From: CAYTZH01 sp964442285
GTDB lineage: Bacteria > Myxococcota_A > UBA9160 > JAFDET01
Direction: 5' to 3'
Assembly (NCBI GenBank): GCA_964442285.1
Contig: CAYTZH010000019.1
Span: forward strand, 22,410 to 86,409
DNA: 64,000 bases
Every line of letters begins with the position of its first letter. Position 1 is the stretch's first letter. Positions 41,371 through 49,667 of this stretch are shown here, piece by piece. The notes under the pieces were generated by a model. That model made no database searches and was not told where the DNA came from. It worked only from the letters and a program-made list of their open reading frames with translations. The position numbers and the translations under genes were made by a program.

Positions 41371-43076
41371 CGCCGGCCCCCCGAGGCGCGACGCTGGCGC
41401 GACCCGTGCGGGCTCGGCGCCGCGAGCTCACGCAGCGCGGTAAGAAAGAGCTCGTCCATGCGCGGGCTGAGCTGTGCGAGCCTGGGGGCGTGGGCGTGGC
41501 TGGCCGAGCCGAACACCCGCTGCAGCGCCTCGGGTCGGGTCGACGCGCCGATCGAGAGGCAGAGGCACGCGATGCCCGCGGCGCGGATCTCTTCGAGCGC
41601 CTTGTGGGCGTCGGCTTCGGCATAGCTCGCCTCGTAGCCGTCGTCGTAGGGGAAGCCGTCGGAGAGGACCAGCAGCAGGCGGTGCGGGGTGCCCGCATCG
41701 CGCTTCAGGATCTCGCCCGCGTGGCGCAGGCCCGCGCCGAGGCGCGTGTAGCCCCCGGGCTCGAGCTGGTTGAGCCGCGCACGCGCGCCGGCACCGAAGC
41801 GCTGTGCGAATCGCTTGAGCGCGAGCAGGTGCACCGAGCCGCGTCCGTGGGAGCGGAAGGCGTAGACCCCGACCTGGTCGCCAAGCTCCTCGAGCGTGAC
41901 CGCGAGGGTCGCGGCGGCGCGCCGCTGGTGCTCGTGAACCGAGAGGCCATCGGCGTCGGTCTCGGTCGCCGAGCCCGACGCGTCCACCAGGATCAGCACG
42001 CCGAGGTTTCGCTCGAGCTTGCGCCGCTCGAGGTAGACGTTCTCGGGCGGCGAATGGCCGGCACGCAGGTCGACGAACAGGTCGGTCAGCGCCTCGACGT
42101 CGAGGTCGTCGCCGTCGGGCTGGCGGCGCACGACCTTCGGGCCGAGGCCCAGGCCGGCTAGGCGCCGGTGCAGCACCGGGTCGCGCGCGACGCCCGCATC
42201 CCGCACGTCGGCCGCCGTGCGGAGCGGGAACTCGATCACGCGGCAATGGCCGGGCTTGTAGCGCTGCCGGTGGACGTCCCACTCCGGGTAGAGCGCGCCG
42301 TCCACGCCGGCGGACGCAGCGGGCGTGTCGCCGACCACGCGGACCGGGATCGGGAGCGGTACCGCGTCCGGCCCGACGCTCGCCACGCGCCGCACGGCGC
42401 GGGTCGCCTGCGCGCCGGCCGCCGCGCCGCCGTCGGCGGAGGCCGAGCGCGAGCTGCCGAGCAGCTTGTGCAAGAAGTCCGAGACGCGGTTGGAGGCGAG
42501 CGGGCTCTCGAAGAGCTGCAGGATCTTGCTCGCGCCGCCGACGTCCTCGTCGGCTTCGTCGTCGTCCTCGGGGACGTCGGTCGGGCGGAAGCGCAGGCGG
42601 AGATCGTCGTCGCGCGCGCGCGCCGCGGGCCCGCCCTCCGGAGCTGCGAGCAGCCGTGCAGGACGGATCGCGCCGAACCACGCGGGCGGGTCGTCGATCA
42701 CGACGCGGCTCCGCGCGCGTTCGAGCGACGCGTCGGCGCTCTCGGTGGCCGGCTCGCCGGCGTCGAGCGCCGCAGCCAGCGGAACGCGCGCGGTCAGCGC
42801 CGACAGCACCCGCCGACCTTCCAGCGCCAGGTAGCGGCGCGCCAGCCGCGGCCGCCCGCGCAGCGCCCGCACGCGCGCGTGATCGAGACTGCCCGCGCCG
42901 AGCAGTGCCGCCTGCGCGAGCACCTCGCGGCGTTGGCCCTCGGCGGATCCCGCCGACACGTACACGACCCGCCCGTCGGTGTGCGGCAGTTCGCCCGCGC
43001 GCGCCTCGGCCACGCCGAGCGGCCGGCCCGAGAGCCAGGAGGCGAGCAGCCGGAAGCGGCCCGCACCGTCGCTCAC
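41367..43076 (-). CDS. NorD-like von Willebrand factor A protein
   Basis: 569 residues. The C-terminal VWA domain has the MIDAS motif DASGS with SDGFPYDDGYEASYAEAD, as in NorD and CbbO. Together with a NorQ-type ATPase, such proteins insert metal into or activate large metalloenzymes. Long linker regions are acidic and Arg/Ala-rich. GTG start overlaps the NorQ stop as GTGA. No norB or norC is nearby, so the client is unknown. Confidence 0.87.
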   Translation of the reverse strand: MSDGAGRFRLLASWLSGRPLGVAEARAGELPHTDGRVVYVSAGSAEGQRREVLAQAALLGAGSLDHARVRALRGRPRLARRYLALEGRRVLSALTARVPLAAALDAGEPATESADASLERARSRVVIDDPPAWFGAIRPARLLAAPEGGPAARARDDDLRLRFRPTDVPEDDDEADEDVGGASKILQLFESPLASNRVSDFLHKLLGSSRSASADGGAAAGAQATRAVRRVASVGPDAVPLPIPVRVVGDTPAASAGVDGALYPEWDVHRQRYKPGHCRVIEFPLRTAADVRDAGVARDPVLHRRLAGLGLGPKVVRRQPDGDDLDVEALTDLFVDLRAGHSPPENVYLERRKLERNLGVLILVDASGSATETDADGLSVHEHQRRAAATLAVTLEELGDQVGVYAFRSHGRGSVHLLALKRFAQRFGAGARARLNQLEPGGYTRLGAGLRHAGEILKRDAGTPHRLLLVLSDGFPYDDGYEASYAEADAHKALEEIRAAGIACLCLSIGASTRPEALQRVFGSASHAHAPRLAQLSPRMDELFLTALRELAAPSPHGSRQRRASGGRR

Positions 43077-43861
43077 GTGCGCGGGACGAAGGCGTCGACC
43101 AGCTCGCCGAGCGCGCGCTCGACGTCCGGATCGTCGGAAAGCGTCTGAACGATCGCCGACTGGATCGCCGCGCGCAGGTCGAGCCCCTCGGCGACGAGCT
43201 CGCCCGCCGCGATCAGGGTGCGCGTCGACGCGACCTCGGGCAGCGGCGAGCCCTCGATGTTCCGGATCGCCTCGCCGACCTTCACGAGCGTCTGCGCCGT
43301 CTCGACGTCGACGCGCGCCTCGTGGGCCACGACCTCGGTCTCGACCTCGGCGGGGTGGAAGTCGAGCTCGATGGAGACGAAGCGCTGCCGCGTCGACTCC
43401 TTCAGGTTCTTGAGGACGCTCTGGTAGCCGGGGTTGTAGGAGATCACGAGCTGGAAGCCCGGCGTTGCCTGCAGCGTGATGCCCAGCCGATCGACGGGCA
43501 GCTCGCGGCGATGGTCGGCGAGCGGATGGATGACCACCGTCGTGTCCTGGCGCGCCTCGACGATCTCGTCGAGGTAGCAGATGGCGCCCTCGCGCACGGC
43601 GCGCGTCAACGGGCCGTCGACCCAGGTCGTCTCGCCGCCCTTCAGCAGAAAGCGCCCGACGAGGTCGGCCGACGTGAGGTCCTCGTGGCCCGACACGGTG
43701 ACGAGCTCGCGGCCCAGCTCGTGCGCCATGGCCTCGACGAAGCGCGTCTTGCCGCAGCCCGTCGGCCCCTTGAGCAGCACGGGCAGGCCGCGCCTCGCCG
43801 CGGCCCGGAAGACTTCGACCTCGTTTCCGACCGGGCGGTAGTACGGGGCTTCGCGCGTCAT
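43073..43861 (-). CDS. NorQ/CbbQ-type MoxR AAA+ ATPase
   Basis: 262 residues, the family's usual length. Walker A is GPTGCGKT, Walker B is CYLDEI, and sensor region SYNPGYQSVLKNLKESTRQRF is diagnostic of the NorQ/CbbQ group. It works as a remodelling ATPase with the VWA partner. It lies 1 base behind the AveC-like gene, linking it to that membrane protein. Confidence 0.93.
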   Translation of the reverse strand: MTREAPYYRPVGNEVEVFRAAARRGLPVLLKGPTGCGKTRFVEAMAHELGRELVTVSGHEDLTSADLVGRFLLKGGETTWVDGPLTRAVREGAICYLDEIVEARQDTTVVIHPLADHRRELPVDRLGITLQATPGFQLVISYNPGYQSVLKNLKESTRQRFVSIELDFHPAEVETEVVAHEARVDVETAQTLVKVGEAIRNIEGSPLPEVASTRTLIAAGELVAEGLDLRAAIQSAIVQTLSDDPDVERALGELVDAFVPRT

Positions 43862-43862
43862 T

Positions 43863-45011
43863 TCACTCCGGCCGCTCGAAGGGCACGATCTTCGGGAGCG
43901 TCACGCCCTCCGGGTAGACCACGTTGCCGTCGGGGTCGATGTAGATGGACGTCTCGCCCTGGTCGATCGGCAGGTTCGGGTGCGGGCACAGCCGCCCGGT
44001 GCCCTCGCCGCAGATGCCCATGGTGAAGTACGAGCGCTTCTGGATGTCCTCGGGCCACTCTTCGGCGTGCATCCCCAGCCACTGGGCCGGCAGGTTGTAG
44101 AACACGAAGAAGAACAGGCTGATCGCCGCGAAGATGGCGAGGAAGCGCGTGAACTCCTGCTTCACGCGCCCGCCGACCACGCGCTCGAGCCCGCGCTCGG
44201 CGAAGGTGCGGCCCTTGTCGTCCGTGAAGAACCGCAGCGAGCAGAACCCCGCCTGCACCGCGCCCCACATGAGCCCCTGGTAGATAGGGTACTGGTGGTA
44301 CGTGCCCGGGAAGAGCGACAGCGACTTGATGGCGCCGGGGTACGTGAAGAGCCCCATCGGCATCAGGAAGAAGCCCTCCATGATGATGTCGAAGAAGAAC
44401 GTGAAGACGACCAGCACGCCCAGCAGCCCGGGCACGCCGAGGTTGGGCCAGCGCAGCTTCGCCTTCCGCATCACCCAGCAACCGAGCATCGTGCAGATCA
44501 GGACGCCGTAGGAGTAACCGAAGCCGTTCATCAGCAGCGGCTCGGGCATCATCGCGCCCGGCTTGCCCCACGAGACCCAGCCCGGGATGTCCTGCACCCA
44601 CGAGCCGCGGTTCCACAGCCACGAGTTGTAGGTGCACCAGGTGTTGAAGTAGTTGAGCAGCGGGTCCTGGAAGAAGAGGAACGTGAAGGCGAGCAGCAGC
44701 ATCCCGTCGGTCGTGATGCGCCGCTCGAGCCGCCACGGCTTCACGAGGAAATGGTAGACGGCCACCGGCCAACCGCAGACGATCACGCCCGTCCAGACCG
44801 TGAGCACGACCTTCATCGCCATGGGCGGCTCGCTCGGTCCGGCCGGCACCGGCGTGAAGTGCGGGCCGGTGATCCACTTGCCCCAGATCCACAGCTGGAT
44901 CACGAGCAGGATCCCGCCGCCGATGGCCCACGCCATCACGGGGTTGAACGCGGACTCGACCGGGGTGTCCGCGGCCTCGGCAGGAATCTCCGTCGCGGTG
45001 GTCAGGGCCAT
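43863..45011 (-). CDS. AveC-like (spirocyclase family) multi-span membrane protein
   Basis: 382 residues with seven or more hydrophobic spans. The conserved core is DPLLNYFNTWCTYNSWLWNRG and the adjacent WVSWGKPG, with many Trp, Tyr and His. It resembles the AveC family, whose founding member acts in avermectin spiroketal formation. Direct linkage with NorQ and NorD suggests a membrane metalloenzyme needing activation (inference). The C-terminal soluble part (ICGEGTGRLCPHPNLP) contains Cys and His. Confidence 0.75.
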   Translation of the reverse strand: MALTTATEIPAEAADTPVESAFNPVMAWAIGGGILLVIQLWIWGKWITGPHFTPVPAGPSEPPMAMKVVLTVWTGVIVCGWPVAVYHFLVKPWRLERRITTDGMLLLAFTFLFFQDPLLNYFNTWCTYNSWLWNRGSWVQDIPGWVSWGKPGAMMPEPLLMNGFGYSYGVLICTMLGCWVMRKAKLRWPNLGVPGLLGVLVVFTFFFDIIMEGFFLMPMGLFTYPGAIKSLSLFPGTYHQYPIYQGLMWGAVQAGFCSLRFFTDDKGRTFAERGLERVVGGRVKQEFTRFLAIFAAISLFFFVFYNLPAQWLGMHAEEWPEDIQKRSYFTMGICGEGTGRLCPHPNLPIDQGETSIYIDPDGNVVYPEGVTLPKIVPFERPE

Positions 45012-45033
45012 GATCGGTCCTCCGTGGCGACGC

Positions 45034-45702
45034 TCAGCGCGGGGCGCCGAGGCCGTGGAGACAGAATTCCCAGGCGTCCTCCGCGCTCACGCGGAGCCGC
45101 GGGTTCGGGACCATGCGGTTCATGAACCAGCCGTACATGACCGTCTGTTGGATGAGCAGCGCGGCACGGCGCGGCTCGGCCACCTGGATTTCACCGTTCT
45201 CGTTCGCCGCCTCCACGAGGTCGATCAGCAGACGCGAGACCGGTGCCATCACCGCGGTCAGGCGCTCGGGATCCTTGAAGGCGAGCTGCATCGAGAACTC
45301 CGAGAGCGGCACGCGGTTGTGCGCGCCCCGTCGCCGCTTGCCCGCGATCGGCTCGCACCACTCGTGCATGCGGATCGTGTAGGCGCGCAGTCGCGCGAGC
45401 GGCTCCGTCTCTTCTTCCACGGCCTGGCGGAGATCGGACAGCGCCTCGCCGCTGCTCTCCTCGAGCAGCGCGAAGAGCAGCTCGTCCTTGCCCTCGAAGT
45501 ACTGGTAGAAGCCGCGCAGCGACTGGCCCGAGCGGTCGACCACCTCCTGGATCGTGAAGTCGGCCGAGCCCTTCTCGTCGATCAGCTCGAAGGCCGCGTC
45601 GAGCAGCCGCTGCACCCGCTGCTCCGCGCGCGCCTGCGCCGCCGAGAGGCTCTTCGAGACCGCCCGCTGGCGCCAACCGCCCTTCGCTTCGTCCTTCGCC
45701 AT
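45034..45702 (-). CDS. TetR-family transcriptional regulator
   Basis: 222 residues. HTH: FTIQEVVDRSGQSLRGFYQYF. It has a basic N-terminal extension (KGGWRQRAVSKS). It lies between the aldehyde dehydrogenase and AveC-like genes in the same leftward string. The inverted repeat upstream of the dehydrogenase (47205-47223) is a candidate operator. Confidence 0.88.
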   Translation of the reverse strand: MAKDEAKGGWRQRAVSKSLSAAQARAEQRVQRLLDAAFELIDEKGSADFTIQEVVDRSGQSLRGFYQYFEGKDELLFALLEESSGEALSDLRQAVEEETEPLARLRAYTIRMHEWCEPIAGKRRRGAHNRVPLSEFSMQLAFKDPERLTAVMAPVSRLLIDLVEAANENGEIQVAEPRRAALLIQQTVMYGWFMNRMVPNPRLRVSAEDAWEFCLHGLGAPR

Positions 45703-45720
45703 CGAGGCTCCTTGGTTCGG

Positions 45721-47178
45721 CTAGGCCGCGGGCGGCGCGCCCGAGATCGACTTGAGGTCCACGTACCCCTCGAGGCCTTCGCTCCCGAGCTCGCGTCCGA
45801 TGCCGCTCTGCTTGACGCCGCCGAAGGGCGCGGCCGGGTCCATCGTGTAGGGCGAGTTCACGCCGAACGACCCGGTGCGCACGCGGCGCGCGATCTCGAG
45901 GCCGCGGTCGGCGTCGGCCGTCCAGACCGAGCCCGACAGCCCGTACTCGGAGTCGTTGGCGATGCGCACGGCCTGCTCGGCGTCGCCGTCGTAGGCGATC
46001 ACCGAGAGCACGGGCCCGAAGATCTCCTCGCGGGCGATCTTCATGCGGTTGTCGACGTCGGCGAAGAGCGTCGGGCGGACGTACCAGCCGCTCGCGAGCC
46101 CGGCCGGCGCGTCGCTGCCGCCCACCACCAGGCGGGCGCCCTCGCGCTGGCCGTCCTCGATGTAGCCGCGGACGCACGCCCGCTGCCGCTCGGCCACGAG
46201 CGGGCCGATCTCGGTGGTCTTGTCGGCGGGGTCGCCGACGGCCAGGCCCTCGACCATCGCCGTCAGCGCATCGGTGAACTCCGCCTTGCGTGGCTCGGGC
46301 ACGAGGATGCGCGTCTGGGCGACGCAGGCCTGGCCGTTGTTCATCAGGCCGGCGAGCTTGATTCCCTCGGCGACGGCGGCCGGGTCGGCATCGTCGAGCA
46401 CGATGGCGGCCGACTTGCCGCCGAGCTCGAGGCTCGCCTTCTTCAGGTTCGCGCCGCACGCCGCGGCGATCTTGCGGCCAACCGAGGTCGAACCGGTGAA
46501 GGACACGCGGTCGACGCCGGCGTGGTTCACCAGCGCCTCGCCCACGGCGCGGTCGCCCGGCAGGATGCTCACGACGCCCGGCGGGATGCCCGCCTCCTCG
46601 ACGATCTCGGCGAGCACGAGCGAGTCGAGAGGCGTCTCCGGCGCGGGTTTCACGACGATCGAACAGCCCGCGAGCAGGGCCGGCGCCACCTTCCCGGCGA
46701 CGAGGAAGAGCGGGACGTTCCACGGCACGATGGCCGCGACCACGCCGGCCGACTCGCGGCGCACCACGACCTCGCCACCGAAGAAGCCGGGTCGGCGCTC
46801 CTCCCACGGGAAGGCCTCGGCGATCCCGGCGAAGGCCTGGAAGAGCATCATCGGAAGCTGCGCCTGGGAGAACTTCGAGAACGAGATGGGTGAGCCCATC
46901 TCCGCGGTGATGAGCTGCGCGATCTCGCGCGCCCGCGGCTGGTAGCACTCGGCGATGCGGCGCACGGCCGCGATGCGCTCGGCCGGGTCGAGGTGCGGCC
47001 ATTCGCTCTCGTCCTGCACCCGGCGTGCCGCGGCGACCGCGCGGTCGACGTCGGCCGGCCCGGCGGCGGCCACCGCTGCGATCGGCTTCTCGGTGTGCGG
47101 CGAGACCACCTCGATCACGCCGCCGGCGCTGGGCTCGACCCACTCGCCGCCGACGAACAGCTGACGTCGCTCCTCCAA
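45721..47178 (-). CDS. Aldehyde dehydrogenase, NAD(P)-dependent
   Basis: 485 residues. Catalytic Cys is in NNGQACVAQTRI and the general-base Glu in LELGGKSA; the cofactor motif is FTGSTSVG. TTG start at 47178 with a GGAGG-type site upstream. It oxidises an aldehyde from hydroxylase or aldolase steps to the acid. First gene of the leftward operon that leads into AveC-like, NorQ and NorD. Confidence 0.93.
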   Translation of the reverse strand: MEERRQLFVGGEWVEPSAGGVIEVVSPHTEKPIAAVAAAGPADVDRAVAAARRVQDESEWPHLDPAERIAAVRRIAECYQPRAREIAQLITAEMGSPISFSKFSQAQLPMMLFQAFAGIAEAFPWEERRPGFFGGEVVVRRESAGVVAAIVPWNVPLFLVAGKVAPALLAGCSIVVKPAPETPLDSLVLAEIVEEAGIPPGVVSILPGDRAVGEALVNHAGVDRVSFTGSTSVGRKIAAACGANLKKASLELGGKSAAIVLDDADPAAVAEGIKLAGLMNNGQACVAQTRILVPEPRKAEFTDALTAMVEGLAVGDPADKTTEIGPLVAERQRACVRGYIEDGQREGARLVVGGSDAPAGLASGWYVRPTLFADVDNRMKIAREEIFGPVLSVIAYDGDAEQAVRIANDSEYGLSGSVWTADADRGLEIARRVRTGSFGVNSPYTMDPAAPFGGVKQSGIGRELGSEGLEGYVDLKSISGAPPAA

Positions 47179-47204
47179 AGGCTCCTCCGTCCGGTGGAAG
47201 TACT

Positions 47205-47223
47205 ATTCTCTCAGAGTGAGAAT
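47205..47223. promoter_or_regulatory. Inverted repeat ATTCTC-N7-GAGAAT upstream of the aldehyde dehydrogenase
   Basis: Perfect 6-bp arms in the gap between the divergent dehydrogenase (47178) and LLM oxidoreductase (47294) genes. Related CTCTCAGA or TGATTCTC pieces recur at 48601-48629 and 53928-53935, in front of other catabolic genes, which suggests a shared regulator. Confidence 0.5.
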
Positions 47224-47293
47224 CGCATTGCCACCACGCCGGCCCGCAGGTAATGTGGACTCGGCGCGCTCACGGGGTCGAAGGGAGGCCAGC

Positions 47294-48250
47294 ATGCGGA
47301 TCGGCCTGATGATGGGCCCCGAGCGAGGGCGCAGCCGCGAAAAACCCGCGCAGCTCGCCGCCGACGCGCTCGCCGCCGAACGCGACGGCTTCACCTCGAT
47401 CTGGCTGCCCCAGATCCCCGGCGACTTCGACGCCTTCGTGGCCATCACCCTGGTCGCCCAGGCGACTGAGCGCATCGAGCTCGGCACCGCGGTGATCCCG
47501 ATCCAGACGCGGCACCCGATCGCCATGGCGCAGGAGGCGTTGTCCGTGCAGTCGATCGCCGAGGGTCGGTTCTCGCTCGGCATCGGAGTCTCCCACGACT
47601 GGGTGATCGACGGCCAGCTCGGGCTTCCGTACGAGCGGCCGGCCCACCTGATGCGCAACTACCTCGAGGTCCTGAACCCGGCGCTGGCGGGCCCGGGCTC
47701 CATCGACGTCGAGAACGACCAGTTCCGCGTGCACAGCCCGATGGACGTGAACGACTGCGGCCCGAACCCGGTGCTGCTCGCGGCCCTCGCGCCGGTGATG
47801 CTTCGCGTGGCCGGCGAGCACGCGTCGGGGACGATCCTGTGGCTGGCCGACGAGCGCGCCGTGGGAGAGCACGTCGTTCCGCGCATCACGAAGGCGGCGT
47901 CGGAAGCGGGGCGGCCCGCGCCGCGCATCGTGACGGGCGTGCCCGTTTCGCTGTGCCCCAACGACGAGGTCGACGCCGCGCGCGACTGGGCCAACCGCGT
48001 GCTCGGTCACTCCGAGTACTGCGAGAACTACCAGCGCCTGCTCGACCGCGGCGACGCCAAGAGCGAGGGCGACATCCTCGCGGCAGGCGACGAGGCGGCC
48101 GTGCTAGCGCGCCTGCGCGCGTTCCGCGACGCCGGCACGACCGACCTGGCCGTGCGCGTGCTCGCCCTCGGTCGCGACCGCGAGTCGCGGCTCGCGTCGC
48201 GCCGACGCACGCTCGACTTCCTGGCGTCGATCGCGCCCGAGCTCGCGTAG
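47294..48250 (+). CDS. F420-dependent LLM-class oxidoreductase
   Basis: 318 residues; start ATG 47294 with GGGAGG 7 bases upstream. Marks of the F420 luciferase-like group are RIGLMMGP, WLPQIPGDFDAF, ELGTAVIPIQTRHPIAMAQE and FSLGIGVSHDWV. It oxidises or reduces a hydroxyl or ketone with coenzyme F420 (cofactor inferred from the family). Confidence 0.88.
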   Translation: MRIGLMMGPERGRSREKPAQLAADALAAERDGFTSIWLPQIPGDFDAFVAITLVAQATERIELGTAVIPIQTRHPIAMAQEALSVQSIAEGRFSLGIGVSHDWVIDGQLGLPYERPAHLMRNYLEVLNPALAGPGSIDVENDQFRVHSPMDVNDCGPNPVLLAALAPVMLRVAGEHASGTILWLADERAVGEHVVPRITKAASEAGRPAPRIVTGVPVSLCPNDEVDAARDWANRVLGHSEYCENYQRLLDRGDAKSEGDILAAGDEAAVLARLRAFRDAGTTDLAVRVLALGRDRESRLASRRRTLDFLASIAPELA

Positions 48251-48256
48251 CGAGCG

Positions 48257-48559
48257 CTAACCGCCGTAGACGATCTTCAGCTCGGGGCTCGTGGGCACCG
48301 CCTGGCAGGTCAGGACCCAGCCCTCCTCGACCTCGTCGTCGTCGAGCACGTTGTTGGTGCGCATGGCGGCCGTGCCCGCCGCGACCCGGGCGATGCAAGT
48401 CCCGCAGTTGCCCTGCTGGCAATTGAAGGGACCCTTGAGCCCGGCCCGGCGCAAGGAATCGAGGACGGTATCGCCCGCGGTGTAGCCGATCGTGTGCTCC
48501 CGCCCGCCGAGGTGAACGACCAGCGATTCGGGGGCGGCGGCGGGCTCTTCAGGCGGCAT
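48257..48559 (-). CDS. Plant-type [2Fe-2S] ferredoxin
   Basis: 100 residues. Cluster ligands are CQQGNCGTC with the fourth Cys in VLTCQAVP, the chloroplast-type spacing. It may carry electrons to the Rieske oxygenases or P450s of the locus. No fused reductase domain. Convergent with the LLM gene and divergent from the acyl-CoA dehydrogenase pair. Confidence 0.92.
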   Translation of the reverse strand: MPPEEPAAAPESLVVHLGGREHTIGYTAGDTVLDSLRRAGLKGPFNCQQGNCGTCIARVAAGTAAMRTNNVLDDDEVEEGWVLTCQAVPTSPELKIVYGG

Positions 48560-48632
48560 GGGGTCCTCGTTCGGGGCGGGGCTCGGGAGTTTGCAACGTC
48601 ACTCTCAGAAAATGATAGTATGATTCTCGCCC

Positions 48633-49667
48633 ATGGACACCCGCCTCAGCGCCGAACAGGCCGAGCTCCAGCGGACGGCCCGGCAGCTCGCCCGCGAGCT
48701 CGGGCCCAGCAGCGTCGCCGACCTCGACGACGAGAAGCGGCGCGAGCGCCTCGCCGAGGCCGTGGCCAACGCCGGCTGGCTCGAGCTGCGCGACGACGAC
48801 GGGGAGGGGGCCCCGCTCGCCAGCGGGGTGGAAGCCGCGCTGATCGCCGAGGCCCTCGGCGAGGCGGTGGCCGACGCCTGCTTCTCGGGCCCGGTGCTCG
48901 GCGCCGACCTGGCCCGCCGCGCCGGTGCGATCCCCGTGCCCGGGGCCGGCGTGGCCTTCGCCGCCGACCTGGTCGAGCCCGCGGTGGTGCCGGGCGACCG
49001 CTCGGAGGTGCCGCTGTTCGTCGTGGACGCCGGTGCCGACTCCGCCTACGTGCTCGTGCCGGACGGCGACGGGCACCGGCTCGCGACGATCGAGGTCGGC
49101 GGCGCCAACGAGGGCAGCGACCTCACGCGCAGGGTGCGCGCGATCGCTTCCGGCTCGCGGGTCACGACCGTCGGCGGAGCGTCGCGCCGGCTCGACGGCG
49201 ACGGGCTCGACGGTTGGTCCGCGCTCGGCCTGGCCGTGACGAGCGCCGATCTCGTCGGCGGGATGCGCGGCGTGATCGACGCCTCGGTTGCCTACGCGGG
49301 CGAGCGCAAGCAGTACGGCGTCGCGATCGGCACGTTCCAGGCGGTGCAGCACCTGCTGGCCGAGGCCTACACGCTGATGGAGGGTGCGGCCAGCGCCGCC
49401 GCCTACCCGGCGTGGGCGGTCGATGCGCTCCCCCCCGATGAGGCGCGCGAGGCGGGGCGCGTCGCCAAGGCCTACTGCGCGCGCGCCGCACGGACCGTCT
49501 GTGAAACGGCGATCCAGGTGCACGGCGGGATCGGGAACACCTGGGACTGCCTCGTCCACGTCCACCTGCGCCGCGCCCTGCTCTCGTCCCAGTGGTTCGG
49601 CGACGACGGCGAGATGCTTCGCCAGCTCCAACAGACGCGCCTGGGGGCCACCCATGGACTTTCGTGA
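48633..49667 (+). CDS. Acyl-CoA dehydrogenase, short divergent subunit (pair 1)
   Basis: 344 residues. The C-terminal fold is recognisable in YAGERKQYGVAIGTFQAVQH and QVHGGIGNTWDCLVH. The N-terminal and middle parts are shortened and lack normal substrate-binding elements. It overlaps the next, full-length dehydrogenase by 14 bases. The arrangement matches heterotetrameric steroid-type dehydrogenases, where only one subunit type binds FAD productively. Confidence 0.88.
   Translation: MDTRLSAEQAELQRTARQLARELGPSSVADLDDEKRRERLAEAVANAGWLELRDDDGEGAPLASGVEAALIAEALGEAVADACFSGPVLGADLARRAGAIPVPGAGVAFAADLVEPAVVPGDRSEVPLFVVDAGADSAYVLVPDGDGHRLATIEVGGANEGSDLTRRVRAIASGSRVTTVGGASRRLDGDGLDGWSALGLAVTSADLVGGMRGVIDASVAYAGERKQYGVAIGTFQAVQHLLAEAYTLMEGAASAAAYPAWAVDALPPDEAREAGRVAKAYCARAARTVCETAIQVHGGIGNTWDCLVHVHLRRALLSSQWFGDDGEMLRQLQQTRLGATHGLS

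Noticed and set aside
33110..43861. Denitrification (nitric oxide reductase) locus
   Set aside because: NorB and NorC are missing and the surrounding genes are catabolic; only accessory families are present.
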